Shown: positions 17,703 through 26,935 of the stretch, piece by piece | How the letters are laid out: every line of letters begins with the position of its first letter | Numbering within the stretch: position 1 is the first letter of the stretch | Made by a program: the position numbers and the translations under genes | Source of the DNA: Spirosoma sp. | GTDB taxonomy: Bacteria; Bacteroidota; Bacteroidia; Cytophagales; Spirosomataceae | Assembly: GCF_026391055.1 (NCBI RefSeq) | Contig: NZ_JAPLET010000022.1 | Span: forward strand, 1,021,648 to 1,085,647 | Direction of reading: 5' to 3' | Length of the DNA stretch: 64,000 nt | Notes under the pieces: generated by a model | Told to the model about the DNA's origin: nothing | Database searches by the model: none | What the model saw: only the letters and a program-made list of their open reading frames with translations

Positions 17703-18758
17703 TCACTGGCAACCGGCTCCTTCTAAAATTACCTGTCTACCCACATAACGTACCTGTAAGCCAAGGGTTTCGGCGGTCACATTCAGAACGGTTGCCAACG
17801 GCATTTTATCGAAACGAGTTGTCAGCAGACAGTTGCCGAGTTTGGCATTGGCCAGTTGAACATCGGCATTATAGTACTGATTGATGGCCTGAACGACGTC
17901 GCGCAGCGGTTCTTTATCGAACACCAGCACACCCGTTTTATAGGCAAAAGCGTTTGGTGAAGCCGGTAACCGTCGCATGGTATCGACCGAAGCTTCAAAA
18001 GTGGCTTTTTGGTTTTTCGTCAGCAAAACAGCTTTTCGACCACTCGAAAACCGGACTTTCCCGGTCCTTACGGTCACGCTTACATTCGCATCGTACGCCC
18101 GAACAGTAAATGATGTTCCCAAAACTTGGACGACACTCTGGCGGGCGGCAATATGAAATGGTCGGGAAGCATCGGGGGTTACCTCGAAGAATGCCTCACC
18201 AGTCAACGTAACGTCCCGGCGTTCCTCGGCAAAAGCTGTCGGATACCGCAATGTCGAGTGCCGGTTCAGAAAAATATGAGTGCCATCGGGCAATGTCTTG
18301 CTAATTGGCTGCTCATTGGCCGTCAGCGCCACCATTCCTTCGGCCGGGTGGTGCTGACCATAAAACCTGAGCTTAACTATCAGCCAGCCCATACCTGCTA
18401 AGAGCGTCAGCATGGCCGCCATACGCCATAACGATATCATGCCAGGCACTCGCCGTTCCGGCTGCAAAACGGGCAGCGGTTTGACAATCGGGCCCTGCCG
18501 TCTGGCTGGATTTCGATCCGATACGCGCATTTTTTGCTGAACAGACCGCCAGGCTGCATCAGTATCGACCTCGGTGGGGTCCGGCTCTGCCGCATCCCAG
18601 ATGTGTTCGAATCGGTCGAAATCGTCGGGGTTGGGCTCTGTAGGGCCGGAGGTTCGGGTAGAAAGCCACTGCCTCACCCGCGCCGATTCGGCTGGATCGG
18701 TTTCGCCCGCCAGAAACTTGCCCAGCAGGGCGTCGTCTATGGGTTGTTGATCGGCCAT
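17703..18758 (-). CDS. FecR-family anti-sigma / sigma regulator
   Basis: A 351-residue single-pass inner-membrane protein. The N-terminal cytoplasmic part (about 1-105) with DALLGKFLAGETDPAESARVRQWL binds the ECF sigma factor. A membrane helix follows (ISLWRMAAMLTLLAGMGWLIV). The periplasmic FecR domain contains LPDGTHIFLNRHSTLRYP, then RDVTLTGEAFFEV. The C-terminus (LRDVVQAINQYYNADVQL ... TVLNVTAETLGLQV) is the STN-like domain that meets an STN-bearing partner. The gene start overlaps the sigma gene end by 22 nt, and the STN-protein gene follows, so this is a classic sigma/FecR/receiver cassette. Confidence 0.94.
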   Translation of the reverse strand: MADQQPIDDALLGKFLAGETDPAESARVRQWLSTRTSGPTEPNPDDFDRFEHIWDAAEPDPTEVDTDAAWRSVQQKMRVSDRNPARRQGPIVKPLPVLQPERRVPGMISLWRMAAMLTLLAGMGWLIVKLRFYGQHHPAEGMVALTANEQPISKTLPDGTHIFLNRHSTLRYPTAFAEERRDVTLTGEAFFEVTPDASRPFHIAARQSVVQVLGTSFTVRAYDANVSVTVRTGKVRFSSGRKAVLLTKNQKATFEASVDTMRRLPASPNAFAYKTGVLVFDKEPLRDVVQAINQYYNADVQLANAKLGNCLLTTRFDKMPLATVLNVTAETLGLQVRYVGRQVILEGAGCQ

Positions 18759-19378
18759 TGCTCAGGGTGACTTAGCAGCCACAGGATTAAAAGAGGTAAA
18801 TACTCACTCAGTTCAGTACGTAAAATGCGCAGGGCCTTCCCAATCTGGTTCTCAACGGTTTTAATTGAAATACCTAGCTGATCGGCAATTTCCCCATATT
18901 TCAGCTCGTCGAACCGACTCAGCGTGAACACCAGCCGGCATTGTTCGGGTAGTTTCTGAATCGCCCGCTGTATCCGGTCAGAAAGTTCATCGCCCAGGAG
19001 CGTCTGCATAGGCGACTCCCCCAGTGTTTCGCCCAGGTACCGGGTATGCTCACGGTGCTCATTCCGTACGGAAACGTGCTTGATTCGGTTCAGGCAGCGA
19101 TTATGGACGGCCCGGTAGAAATACGCTTTCAGCGAAATGGCAATGTTTATGTTCTCTCGTTTTTCCCAAACGGTCAGAAACATGGCCTGCACTTCCTCTT
19201 CGGCTTCGTCTGGGTCGGGCACCAACTGGCGGGCATAACGGCAAAGGGGTGCGTAGTACTGCCGAAAGACAGCCTCGAACGCACGCTCATTGCCATCGCG
19301 AATGGCCGAAAGGATGTCCTGTTCGTTCGGTAGCACAACGAAAGGTTTGTGGATGATAGGAGGCTGTAAAGCTATCAT
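18737..19378 (-). CDS. ECF RNA polymerase sigma factor (FecI type)
   Basis: A 213-residue sigma-70 of the Bacteroidota FecI-like group. Region 2 is visible in AFEAVFRQYYAPLCRYARQL and EAEEEVQAMFLTVWEKR. Region 4 has the helix-turn-helix LKYGEIADQLGISIKTVENQIGKALRIL. I chose ATG 19376-19378; an upstream TTG at 19396 would add six residues but would nearly touch the putative promoter. The C-terminal LPLLILWLLSHPEQ is hydrophobic, as often seen in this group. It overlaps fecR by 22 nt. The promoter-like TAGGGGT-N15-TGTCAT just upstream, repeated before the STN gene, suggests autoregulation. Confidence 0.94.
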   Translation of the reverse strand: MIALQPPIIHKPFVVLPNEQDILSAIRDGNERAFEAVFRQYYAPLCRYARQLVPDPDEAEEEVQAMFLTVWEKRENINIAISLKAYFYRAVHNRCLNRIKHVSVRNEHREHTRYLGETLGESPMQTLLGDELSDRIQRAIQKLPEQCRLVFTLSRFDELKYGEIADQLGISIKTVENQIGKALRILRTELSEYLPLLILWLLSHPEQWPINNP

Positions 19379-19408
19379 TTTTCGCGCAACACACAATTGG
19401 TCGGCCCT

Positions 19409-19436
19409 ATGACAACTGGTCGGCGGTACACCCCTA
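19409..19436 (-). promoter_or_regulatory. Putative autoregulated ECF-sigma promoter
   Basis: On the minus strand TAGGGGT (19436-19430), 15-nt spacer, TGTCAT (19414-19409), about 31 bp before the sigma ATG. It matches the motif before the STN gene in both boxes and in spacing. A direct repeat GCCGACCARTTGT (19412-19424 and 19393-19405, 19-bp period) overlaps its downstream side. Confidence 0.6.
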
Positions 19437-19538
19437 CGGGCGTTGACACTATTTTTTTGGTGGACTACGAAGATGAGCTGTCAGGATGGTTACTGACTAG
19501 GCGGAAAGCAGATTTTTAGGGCAGCCGCGGAGTTCTCG

Positions 19539-20381
19539 TTATAAAGCCAGATGAATCGACTGGATGGCTTCGCCGTAAAAAACAGTTGCCTGCCGGTCAA
19601 AATCCTCGGTTGAATCGGTAGTTAAAAATGTTCTATGCCCGTGTTTGCTGCACTTGGCGTCAATTTCGGGGTGCCGAACGAGGTAATCGGCCAGGCTATT
19701 GGACACGATACCACCCTGGCTCAGGATAGTTGTGCTGGGTGGTGCATACTGTTTTATTTTATCAAGCAATAGCGGGTAATGGGTGCAGGCCAGCAGGATT
19801 GTATCTATGCCGGGGGCTTGTGCCAGCAGGCGTTCGATGTGCTGATTAACGAAATAGTCAGCGCCGGGACTATCGTATTCGCCATTCTCGACCAGCGGCA
19901 CCCACATGGGACAGGCTTCCTGAAAAACGTGCAGGTCTGGAAAGAACTTCTCAATTTCAACCAGATACGACTCCGACGTTACGGTGCCACGCGTCGCCAG
20001 AACGCCAACGTTTCCCGTTTTCGAGTACGTGCCAATGACTTCGGTAGTGGGTCGAATAACGCCCAGCACGCGTCGGTCGGGACCATCCAGTCCGGGAGCG
20101 AGCGTGGGTAAGTCGAGTTGTTGGATATTCCGCAGGGCTTTTGCCGAAGCGGTATTACAGGCCAGAATAACCAGTTGGCAGCCCCGGTCGAAGAGGTGCT
20201 GGACGCATTCGAGGGTATATTGGTAAACAGTATCGAACGAGCGGGTGCCGTAGGGCGTCCGGGCGTTGTCGCCAAGGTAGATGTAGTCGTACTGGGGTAA
20301 TTTCTGGACGATTTCGCGCAAAACGGTCAAACCACCGTAACCGGAGTCAAACACGCCAATGGGTTGAGAAGATACTGTCAT
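19539..20381 (-). CDS. murI: Glutamate racemase
   Basis: A 280-residue cytoplasmic racemase that makes D-glutamate for peptidoglycan. The first catalytic Cys is in LVILACNTASA and the second in LLACTHYPLL. IGVFDSGYGGLTVL at the N-terminus is the substrate-binding start, and YLGDNARTPYG follows. The length is normal. The ATG overlaps the stop of the upstream amidohydrolase (TAATG), so translation is coupled. Confidence 0.97.
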   Translation of the reverse strand: MTVSSQPIGVFDSGYGGLTVLREIVQKLPQYDYIYLGDNARTPYGTRSFDTVYQYTLECVQHLFDRGCQLVILACNTASAKALRNIQQLDLPTLAPGLDGPDRRVLGVIRPTTEVIGTYSKTGNVGVLATRGTVTSESYLVEIEKFFPDLHVFQEACPMWVPLVENGEYDSPGADYFVNQHIERLLAQAPGIDTILLACTHYPLLLDKIKQYAPPSTTILSQGGIVSNSLADYLVRHPEIDAKCSKHGHRTFLTTDSTEDFDRQATVFYGEAIQSIHLAL

Positions 20382-21796
20382 TAATTTGTGCTGGCCTTCT
20401 TTTTTGCGTCGGCCAGTAACGTATCCAACGCCGTTCGGTTGTACACGGTTCCGCGCAAAATGACCGTATTTATCGCCTGGGTAGCGCTTATATCGAGCAA
20501 TGGATTTTTGTCGAGCAAAACAATATCGGCGCTCTTTCCAGCCGAGATACCGCCGAACTGCTTCGTTTTTGCCAGGAACTCAGGCCCCGGAATAATGGCC
20601 GATTGTAGGGCTTGCAGGGGTGTTAATCCGGCTTTTACAAAATACTGAAGTTCATGGTGCAGCCCTAAACCCGGATACACGTAAGAATTCAGGAAGCCCG
20701 AATCCGTACCGGCCATGATCGTCACCCCCGCTTTGTGCAGCAATGGAAGCAACGAACTGGATTTTTCATAAACCGCGTGTCGTTCAGCAATGGCTTCGGG
20801 GCTATCCTTTGCCACCCGATTGACCCGCCACGCATAGGTGTTTTTCAGCCCCTGGCCAATGTATTGCAGGTAGCTGTCCTGCTGGTGATTATCCTGATCC
20901 AGATAGGCCACGGTCCGGCTAATCGTGAGCGTTGGCACGACGAACGTTCCGTTTTTAGCCATTCGCTGATAAACAGCCAGGGCAGTGGGTTCGTCGAAAC
21001 TTTGCATCACCATTGGCGATGCAACGCGGGCGGTGAGTTGCCCGGCGGCCACTTTTTCGGCCACTTCCTTATCGCGGGTCGAGCCGGCTTTGAGCACGTA
21101 GCTCATGTGCTCAACAGACCCCAACCCCGCCGATGATACCTGATCCATCGTTAACGCAAACGGCACGTGACCGGAGGTTTTCATGCCCCGTTTGCGGGTT
21201 TTCTGCAAAATGTAAAGGTAAATTTTGGGCGTGATGGTGTTGTCGGTAATCTTCACAAAATCGACTTTCAGGCCTTGTAGCGAGTCGAGCATGTGGTCGA
21301 CTTCGGCGGGTGTACTTACTTCCAGATCACCAATCCAGCTTGATTTATACCCTTCCAGTTTGGGGCCGGAAGTGAACAGGGTCGGCCCCGCCAGGGTGCC
21401 TTTATTGATTTCGTCGCGCCATTGCAGAACCGATGGACTCAGGTCGGCAGCGGCATCCCGAATGGCAGTAATGCCGTGGGCGATGTAAAGCGGGAACAGG
21501 TTTTTATTCTCTTCGATGAGGGTGTCGCCACCGCCAAAATGGACGTGCATATCCCACAATCCCGGAATGATGAACTTTCTCTTTGCGTCGACAATCGTTT
21601 TAGCCTGGAAGTTTTTGGCCTGTGCTTCATCAAAAACGCCAACAATCGTTTTACCTCGAATGACGATGATTTTCTTCGTCAGAATGTTGCCGGTTCGTAC
21701 TTCAATCAAGTTTCCCGATTTAATCAGGATATCAACGGTTTGCTTCTGGGCTAACGCGAGGTTGGTGATCAGGAGACAAAAGAGAATGCTTCGCAT
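20381..21796 (-). CDS. Secreted amidohydrolase (imidazolonepropionase-like)
   Basis: A 471-residue metal-dependent hydrolase with a short signal peptide (MRSILFCLLITNLALAQ), so it is periplasmic. The metal-binding HxH is in LWDMHVHFGGGD. Further ligands are likely in MKTSGHVPFALT and GSVEHMSYVL. The catalytic Asp is in IMAGTDSGFLN. The C-terminal KSADIVLLDKNPLLDI closes the composite beta-sandwich. Related enzymes act on peptides, cyclic amides or organophosphate-like substrates, so specificity is open. It lies upstream of murI with a 1-nt overlap; a role in wall peptide turnover is possible but unproven. Confidence 0.9.
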   Translation of the reverse strand: MRSILFCLLITNLALAQKQTVDILIKSGNLIEVRTGNILTKKIIVIRGKTIVGVFDEAQAKNFQAKTIVDAKRKFIIPGLWDMHVHFGGGDTLIEENKNLFPLYIAHGITAIRDAAADLSPSVLQWRDEINKGTLAGPTLFTSGPKLEGYKSSWIGDLEVSTPAEVDHMLDSLQGLKVDFVKITDNTITPKIYLYILQKTRKRGMKTSGHVPFALTMDQVSSAGLGSVEHMSYVLKAGSTRDKEVAEKVAAGQLTARVASPMVMQSFDEPTALAVYQRMAKNGTFVVPTLTISRTVAYLDQDNHQQDSYLQYIGQGLKNTYAWRVNRVAKDSPEAIAERHAVYEKSSSLLPLLHKAGVTIMAGTDSGFLNSYVYPGLGLHHELQYFVKAGLTPLQALQSAIIPGPEFLAKTKQFGGISAGKSADIVLLDKNPLLDISATQAINTVILRGTVYNRTALDTLLADAKKKASTN

Positions 21797-21817
21797 GAAT
21801 GGTGGAGGTTAAAGGTT

Positions 21818-21915
21818 ATTACACAGAGATGCACAGAGAGAAACGGAGATGCACAGAGATTTTTTTATTAATTTCTCCGTGCATCTCCGTTTCTCTCTGC
21901 GAATCTCTGTGTAAT
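21818..21915. repeat. Inverted repeat with 10-bp internal period
   Basis: Arms of about 46 bp (21818-21863 and 21870-21915) are inverted copies with only a few mismatches. Each arm is a string of 10-bp units such as CACAGAGATG, CACAGAGAGA, AACGGAGATG. The element lies between alaS and the amidohydrolase, 17 bp past the alaS stop, and could act as the alaS terminator. Confidence 0.8.
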
Positions 21916-21932
21916 AAAAATGTGAAATAATC

Positions 21933-24590
21933 TTACCCGAGCAATTCTTTACCCTGCGCCAAGGCCGCATCAAGGCCCGATAGATCAGTGCCGCCCGCCG
22001 TCGCGAAAAACGGCTGACCACCGCCACCGCCTTTGATATTTTTAGCTAGCTCTTTTACAACCTGACCAGCATTCAGTTTTTTGTCCTGAATGAGTGAATC
22101 GGGCAGCATGACCGCCAGTTGGGGTTTGCCGTTGATGTCGGCACCCAGCACCAGGGCCAGGTTATCGACTTTCGCTTTCAGGTCGTAGGCCAGTTGCTTG
22201 AGGGCATCGGCGTTAGGGACTTCCACGCGCTCCACGAGTACCATATGGCCGTTAACAGCCTGTACTTTGGTGAGCAGTTCGTTTTTCAACTGCTGGACTT
22301 TCTCGTTCTGCAATGCTTCGACCTGCTTTTGTAAAGCCGCCCGTTCGTCGAGTATTGACTGAACCGCTTTCACGACGTCTTTGGGCGCTTTCAGCAACTC
22401 CTTCAACTCCGAAACGACGGCCATCTGTTCATTCACCAACGCTTCGGCACCCTTCGACGTTTTACCTTCGACCCGACGAATACCCGTCGATACAGAGCCT
22501 TCGCCCGTGAACTTGAACAGACCGATGTGGCCCGTTGCCGGTACGTGGGTGCCCCCACAGAGTTCGACTGAATAATTTGGGTCGAAGGTGATGACCCGAA
22601 CGAAATCGCCGTACTTCTCACCAAACAGGGCCGTGGCGCCTAATTCTTTTGCCTGAGCGATGGGTACGTTTCGCTTCTCATCCAGCTTTATATCCTCGCG
22701 GATTTTTTCGTTTACGATGCGCTCCACTTCGGCGAGTTGCTCATCCGTCACTTTGCTGAAGTGCGAGAAGTCGAAACGCAGGGCATCGGGACCAACGTAG
22801 GAGCCTTTTTGTCCCACATGGGTGCCTAACACCTCACGCAAGGCAGCGTGAAGCAGGTGAGTTGCCGAATGGTTGCTGCTGGTCAGGCCGCGACGATTGG
22901 TGTTGATAACGGCATAAACCGAATCCGCTTCGGTGAGCAGTTCGTCAATGCCCGTAACATCCTGAACGATATGAATGGTCAGGTCATTTTCTTTTTTGGT
23001 GTCCAGCACAGTCAGGGTACCGATTTGGTCGGAGCCAGCAAAAAGTTCAAGCGTACCGGTATCGCCAATCTGGCCACCCGATTCAGCGTAGAATGGTGTT
23101 TTGTCAAGCACCACCTGCACCTGCGTTCCCTGCTTGTTCTGAATCTTGCGGTACTTAACAATCTGGGCGTAGGCTTCGGGTTGATCGTAGCCGACAAACT
23201 CAACGCGGTCTGTTTCGTTCACGTCAAGCCAGTCGCCCGCCGACGAGGACGCATCTTTCCGCGACCGGGCTTTCTGCTCCTGCAAGGCTTTCTGAAAACC
23301 GGCTTCATCAATCGAAAGTCCTTTTTCGCGGGCAATCAATGCTGTGAGGTCGGCCGGAAAACCGAAGGTGTCGTTCAGTTCAAAGACCGTTTCGCCGGGG
23401 ATCTCCGTCTTGCCGTCGGTCGTTAGCTGGCCGATGATCTGGTCAAGGCGACCCAGGCCGGTTCCGAGTGTCCGCAGAAAGGAAATTTCCTCTTCCCGAA
23501 TTACCGTTGCGACGAAATCCCGCTGGGCGGTGAGTTCGGGGAATACATCGGCAAACTGCATGGCCAGCGTTGGCACGAGCTTGGTCATGAACGGCTCGGT
23601 CAGGTTCAGGTACGAATAGCCGTACCGGATAGCCCGGCGCAGAATCCGCCGAATTACGTAACCGGCTTTGGCATTGGAGGGAACCAGTCCGTCGGCAATG
23701 GCGAAGGAAACAGCCCGGATATGGTCGGAAATCACGCGCATAGCCACGTCCGTCATGCCAGTACCGGCGGTATACGCGATGCCCGAAATTTCTTCGATCA
23801 CCTTGATGGTGCCTGTAAATACGTCGGTATCGTAGTTTGACCGTTTGTTCTGGATGGCCATGCACAGGCGCTCGAAACCCATACCCGTATCGACGTGGCG
23901 GGCGGGTAGTGCCTCCAGTGAGCCATCGGCTTTCCGGTTAAACTGCATGAACACGAGGTTCCAGATTTCGACAACCTGCGGATGGTCAGCGTTGACAAGC
24001 TCCTTGCCGGGCTTTTCGGCGATTTCTTCAGGCGTGCGCAAGTCGACGTGAATCTCCGAGCAAGGACCGCACGGGCCTGTATCGCCCATTTCCCAGAAGT
24101 TATCTTTCTTGTTGCCGTAAATGATCCGGTCTTCGCCCACGATGGGTTTCCAAAGGTCGAACGCTTCCTGATCGAAAGGGACATTATCTTTCGCATCACC
24201 CTGAAACACCGACACATACAGCCGATCTTTGGGCAGTTTATAGACCTCCGTCAGCAACTCCCACGCCCAGGTAATGGCTTCTTTCTTGAAATAATCACCG
24301 AACGACCAGTTGCCCAGCATCTCGAACATGGTGTGGTGGTAGGTGTCGAACCCAACATCTTCCAGATCGTTATGCTTACCCGATACGCGCAGGCATTTCT
24401 GGGTATCGGCCACCCGTTTGGACGGGGGCGTTCCGTTGCCTAGAAAGAAATCTTTAAATTGAGCCATCCCCGAATTGTTGAACATCAGCGTCGGGTCGTT
24501 TTTAGCGACCAACGGAGCCGAGGCAACAATCAGGTGTTGTTTAGATTGGAAGAAGTCGAGAAAATGCCGACGAATTTCGTGGGAAGTCAT
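21933..24590 (-). CDS. alaS: Alanine--tRNA ligase
   Basis: An 885-residue class II synthetase that charges tRNA-Ala and hydrolyses mischarged Ser/Gly-tRNA. The N-terminal catalytic domain starts [19 protein letters not shown] and contains [19 protein letters not shown]. The editing domain has zinc-site [18 protein letters not shown] (near 575) and [10 protein letters not shown] (near 680). A coiled coil follows ([17 protein letters not shown]), and the C-terminal C-Ala domain ends with [14 protein letters not shown]. The length fits the family. The 5' region has a consensus -7 box and an 18-bp palindrome that may sit on the transcription start. Confidence 0.98.
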   Translation of the reverse strand: MTSHEIRRHFLDFFQSKQHLIVASAPLVAKNDPTLMFNNSGMAQFKDFFLGNGTPPSKRVADTQKCLRVSGKHNDLEDVGFDTYHHTMFEMLGNWSFGDYFKKEAITWAWELLTEVYKLPKDRLYVSVFQGDAKDNVPFDQEAFDLWKPIVGEDRIIYGNKKDNFWEMGDTGPCGPCSEIHVDLRTPEEIAEKPGKELVNADHPQVVEIWNLVFMQFNRKADGSLEALPARHVDTGMGFERLCMAIQNKRSNYDTDVFTGTIKVIEEISGIAYTAGTGMTDVAMRVISDHIRAVSFAIADGLVPSNAKAGYVIRRILRRAIRYGYSYLNLTEPFMTKLVPTLAMQFADVFPELTAQRDFVATVIREEEISFLRTLGTGLGRLDQIIGQLTTDGKTEIPGETVFELNDTFGFPADLTALIAREKGLSIDEAGFQKALQEQKARSRKDASSSAGDWLDVNETDRVEFVGYDQPEAYAQIVKYRKIQNKQGTQVQVVLDKTPFYAESGGQIGDTGTLELFAGSDQIGTLTVLDTKKENDLTIHIVQDVTGIDELLTEADSVYAVINTNRRGLTSSNHSATHLLHAALREVLGTHVGQKGSYVGPDALRFDFSHFSKVTDEQLAEVERIVNEKIREDIKLDEKRNVPIAQAKELGATALFGEKYGDFVRVITFDPNYSVELCGGTHVPATGHIGLFKFTGEGSVSTGIRRVEGKTSKGAEALVNEQMAVVSELKELLKAPKDVVKAVQSILDERAALQKQVEALQNEKVQQLKNELLTKVQAVNGHMVLVERVEVPNADALKQLAYDLKAKVDNLALVLGADINGKPQLAVMLPDSLIQDKKLNAGQVVKELAKNIKGGGGGQPFFATAGGTDLSGLDAALAQGKELLG

Positions 24591-24595
24591 TTTTT

Positions 24596-24651
24596 AGTCA
24601 GTAAGTCTTTATAGTCAGTAAGTCGGTAAGCGGCTTACTGACTTACTGACT
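24596..24651. repeat. Inverted 8-bp tandem repeat element, copy 2, at the alaS start region
   Basis: Octamers AGTCAGTA (24596), AGTCTTTA plus T, AGTCAGTA (24613), AGTCGGTA (24621) are followed by inverted octamers CTTACTGA (24634, 24642). The central arms 24613-24630 and 24634-24651 form an 18-bp stem with one mismatch and a 3-nt loop. It lies 5 bp before the alaS ATG in the divergent alaS/merR gap. Confidence 0.85.
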
Positions 24652-24657
24652 GTTCTG

Positions 24658-24665
24658 CAAATTTA
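24658..24665 (-). promoter_or_regulatory. Putative -7 box of alaS promoter
   Basis: On the minus strand this reads TAAATTTG, a full match to TAnnTTTG. Transcription would start near 24650, inside the 18-bp palindrome. No good TTTG was found at the usual -33 position. Confidence 0.4.
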
Positions 24666-24709
24666 CGCCAAAACTTGCGTTTATTAAGAGGGCTTTCCAA
24701 GTTTGCGGT

Positions 24710-25084
24710 ATGGAAAACGGCGGCAAGTTGTATTATGGGATTAAGGAAGTGGCAGAAATGTTTGACATTAATGCATCTAAACTGCGGTACTACGAAAAGG
24801 AATTTCCGACCTTTCAACCCAAAAAAAACCGCTCCGGCGACCGGGTGTACACTCAGGCCGACATCGACCATCTGAAGGAGATCCTTGAGCTCACTAACGA
24901 AAAAGGCTACACCCTGCCCGGAGCACGTGAGTACCTCAAAACGCGCGAAGCCAACCGACGCGAACACGCGCTATACATCAACAAACTCAAACGTATAAAG
25001 ACTTTTCTGGAGAAAATGCGGGCTGGACTGGATAAGCCGGAACCCAAACTCGAGGAAGAGAAAGAAGACGCAGACGTTGACTGA
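24710..25084 (+). CDS. MerR-family transcriptional regulator
   Basis: A 124-residue regulator. The N-terminal winged helix is YYGIKEVAEMFDINASKLRYYEKEFPTFQPKKNRSGDRVYTQADIDHL, with the MerR RYYE motif. A helical dimerisation segment follows (GYTLPGAREYLKTREANRRE ... KRIKTFLEKM) and an acidic tail (EEEKEDADVD). No cysteine metal site or large ligand domain is present, so the signal is unknown. This short form is common in Bacteroidota, often of unknown target. It is divergent from alaS. A weak CTTG-N20-CAAGTTTG match (24674-24705) would give a nearly leaderless mRNA. Confidence 0.92.
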   Translation: MENGGKLYYGIKEVAEMFDINASKLRYYEKEFPTFQPKKNRSGDRVYTQADIDHLKEILELTNEKGYTLPGAREYLKTREANRREHALYINKLKRIKTFLEKMRAGLDKPEPKLEEEKEDADVD

Positions 25085-25137
25085 TGGTTGCCACATTCCT
25101 GGTTACGAGACACTACGTCCAGCACCATTCATGTTGA

Positions 25138-25611
25138 TTAGCGCTTGTTCCTAACCAGCTTATCAATTGTTTCGGCTATGCGCTCAATTTTCGCTGCTTC
25201 CGTTTTAGCCGAATAGATCCAGTCAATCAGGTCACTTTGTTCAGTCTCCGAATACGTTAAAAACGTTTTGTAGGCGGCTGGTTCGTCCTGTAAACAAAGG
25301 TGCAGTTCTTCGGGAAGCGCCGTTGGCAGGTCATCGGCATACAAAATCACCAGTATCGAATCGCCAGCCTGCTTGCCAATCTTTTTACGGATTTCAGCCC
25401 GAACGGGTAAAAAAAGCTTCCCATCACCCATGGGCATCAACTTATGGCGACTTATGGCAAAGCCATCAATCGTCCCCCGAACGCGGACCCACCCAAAGTA
25501 CGCATGGGGGTTTGGCAGAATTTCCGGGATAGCCGCATAAGTCCAGCCACCTTTACCAGGAAATTTTTCGAGGATGTAGGTTTTATTGACCAGGGGCGTT
25601 TCCAGTTTCAT
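25138..25611 (-). CDS. DUF1905 / YdeI-like (OmpD-associated) protein
   Basis: A 157-residue protein. The N-terminal DUF1905 beta-barrel spans about 1-95 (KGGWTYAAIPEIL, FGWVRVRGTIDGFAISRHKLMPMGDGKLFLPVRAEIRKKIGKQAGD). The C-terminal YdeI/OmpD-associated helical region holds FLTYSETEQSDLIDWIYSAKTEAAKIERI. These proteins have been linked to bacteriocin or peptide resistance in enterobacteria, but the mechanism is unknown. It is single, convergent with the MerR gene and divergent from dprA. Confidence 0.88.
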   Translation of the reverse strand: MKLETPLVNKTYILEKFPGKGGWTYAAIPEILPNPHAYFGWVRVRGTIDGFAISRHKLMPMGDGKLFLPVRAEIRKKIGKQAGDSILVILYADDLPTALPEELHLCLQDEPAAYKTFLTYSETEQSDLIDWIYSAKTEAAKIERIAETIDKLVRNKR

Positions 25612-25822
25612 AGTATCTTTTTAAAAATGATCATCGCTGAAATGTCAGTATTGTCCGGTTTTCCAGAGCCTTCTCTAGTTAATTACCGCCAGACCTGAAT
25701 CTACTGAATTACATCTAAACGTTCATCAATACAGATCAAACTGGTTTTTCACGACAGAAAACCGTAAGCTTGCAAACGTCACGTATCTCTCCTGTTTGTA
25801 TACATAACCTGATTTCTGTTTC

Positions 25823-26935
25823 GTGTCCACCGATTCTCACCATCAAATTGCCCTGACGCTTGTTCCCGGTGTGGGTAGTATTCTAATCCGTCAGTTGATC
25901 AGTTATTGCGGCTCGGCAGCAGATGTCTTTACATCGCCATTAGCCCGTTTGATGAAGGTTCCGGGCATTGGCGAAGTTACAGCCCGCGCCATTCTTCGGC
26001 CCGATAGTCTGAAGGAGGCCGAACAGGTGATCAAAAGACTGGAGAAGCTGAACGCCACAGCGTTGTTTTACACCGACAAAGCGTACCCCGCCCGCCTGAA
26101 AACGCTGTACGATGCCCCTGCCCTGCTCTACTTTCAGGGCACCGGCAACCTGAATGCCCCGCGTACGATCGGGCTGGTGGGCACCCGGCAAGCCACCGAT
26201 TATGGTCGACGGATCACCCACGAGATCGTAGAAGCAGTAGCGCCGTTGGGTGTTCATGTCATCAGTGGGCTGGCATACGGGATCGACATTGCCGCTCACC
26301 GGGCCAGCCTGACGCACAATTTGCCTACCATTGGCGTAATGGCCAGCGGACTGGATGTTATCTATCCGAATGTTCACCAGCGAACAGCGGCAGAAATGCT
26401 CGTTCAGGGCGGCTTGCTTACCGAAAGTCGCCCCGGCACGAAACCCGATGCGCATCTGTTTCCAGCCCGCAACCGGATCATCGCTGGCCTGAGCGATACC
26501 GTCGTCGTGGTGGAGGCAGCAGCCAAAGGAGGTGCGCTGATTACGGCCGAATACGCTAACAATTACCACCGTGAGGTTTTTGCCGTGCCCGGCCAGTTGA
26601 ATCAGGCTTTTTCGGCGGGCTGCAACAAGCTTATCCGGGAGAACAAAGCCCAGATCTATACCAACCCGAAAGACATCATCGAAGCCATGAACTGGGATCA
26701 GTCCAGTGGGTCAGCCTCCCGAACGAAAACGCTTCCGACCTTGCCCCTGTCTATTACCGAAGAAGAAAGTCAGATTCTGGCTTTACTCCGGCAGGTTACC
26801 GACCTGCACGTGGATGAGTTAAGCTGGAAAAGTCAGATTCCAATGGGCCGACTGGCGTCCCTCCTGCTGACGCTCGAATTTCAGGGGTTCATTCGTTCGT
26901 TACCGGGCAAAAAGTATGCAGTCGTTTATAGCTGA
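25823..26935 (+). CDS. dprA: DNA-processing protein A
   Basis: A 370-residue protein of the DprA/Smf family, which binds incoming single-stranded DNA and loads RecA in transformation. A helical SAM/HhH-like N-terminus (LVPGVGSILIRQLISYCGS, VPGIGEVTARAIL) precedes the Rossmann-fold core: IGLVGTRQATDYGRR, ISGLAYGIDIAAHRASL, PARNRIIAGLSDTVVVVEAAAKGGALITAEYA and FAVPGQL. The C-terminal winged helix is about 305-368. The start is GTG 25823, the first in-frame start that keeps the HhH region. The 210-bp upstream gap shows no other gene. Confidence 0.96.
   Translation: MSTDSHHQIALTLVPGVGSILIRQLISYCGSAADVFTSPLARLMKVPGIGEVTARAILRPDSLKEAEQVIKRLEKLNATALFYTDKAYPARLKTLYDAPALLYFQGTGNLNAPRTIGLVGTRQATDYGRRITHEIVEAVAPLGVHVISGLAYGIDIAAHRASLTHNLPTIGVMASGLDVIYPNVHQRTAAEMLVQGGLLTESRPGTKPDAHLFPARNRIIAGLSDTVVVVEAAAKGGALITAEYANNYHREVFAVPGQLNQAFSAGCNKLIRENKAQIYTNPKDIIEAMNWDQSSGSASRTKTLPTLPLSITEEESQILALLRQVTDLHVDELSWKSQIPMGRLASLLLTLEFQGFIRSLPGKKYAVVYS

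Noticed and set aside
24591..24709. T-box riboswitch upstream of alaS
   Set aside because: The leader would be too short and lacks the T-box sequence; T-boxes are mostly a Firmicutes feature.
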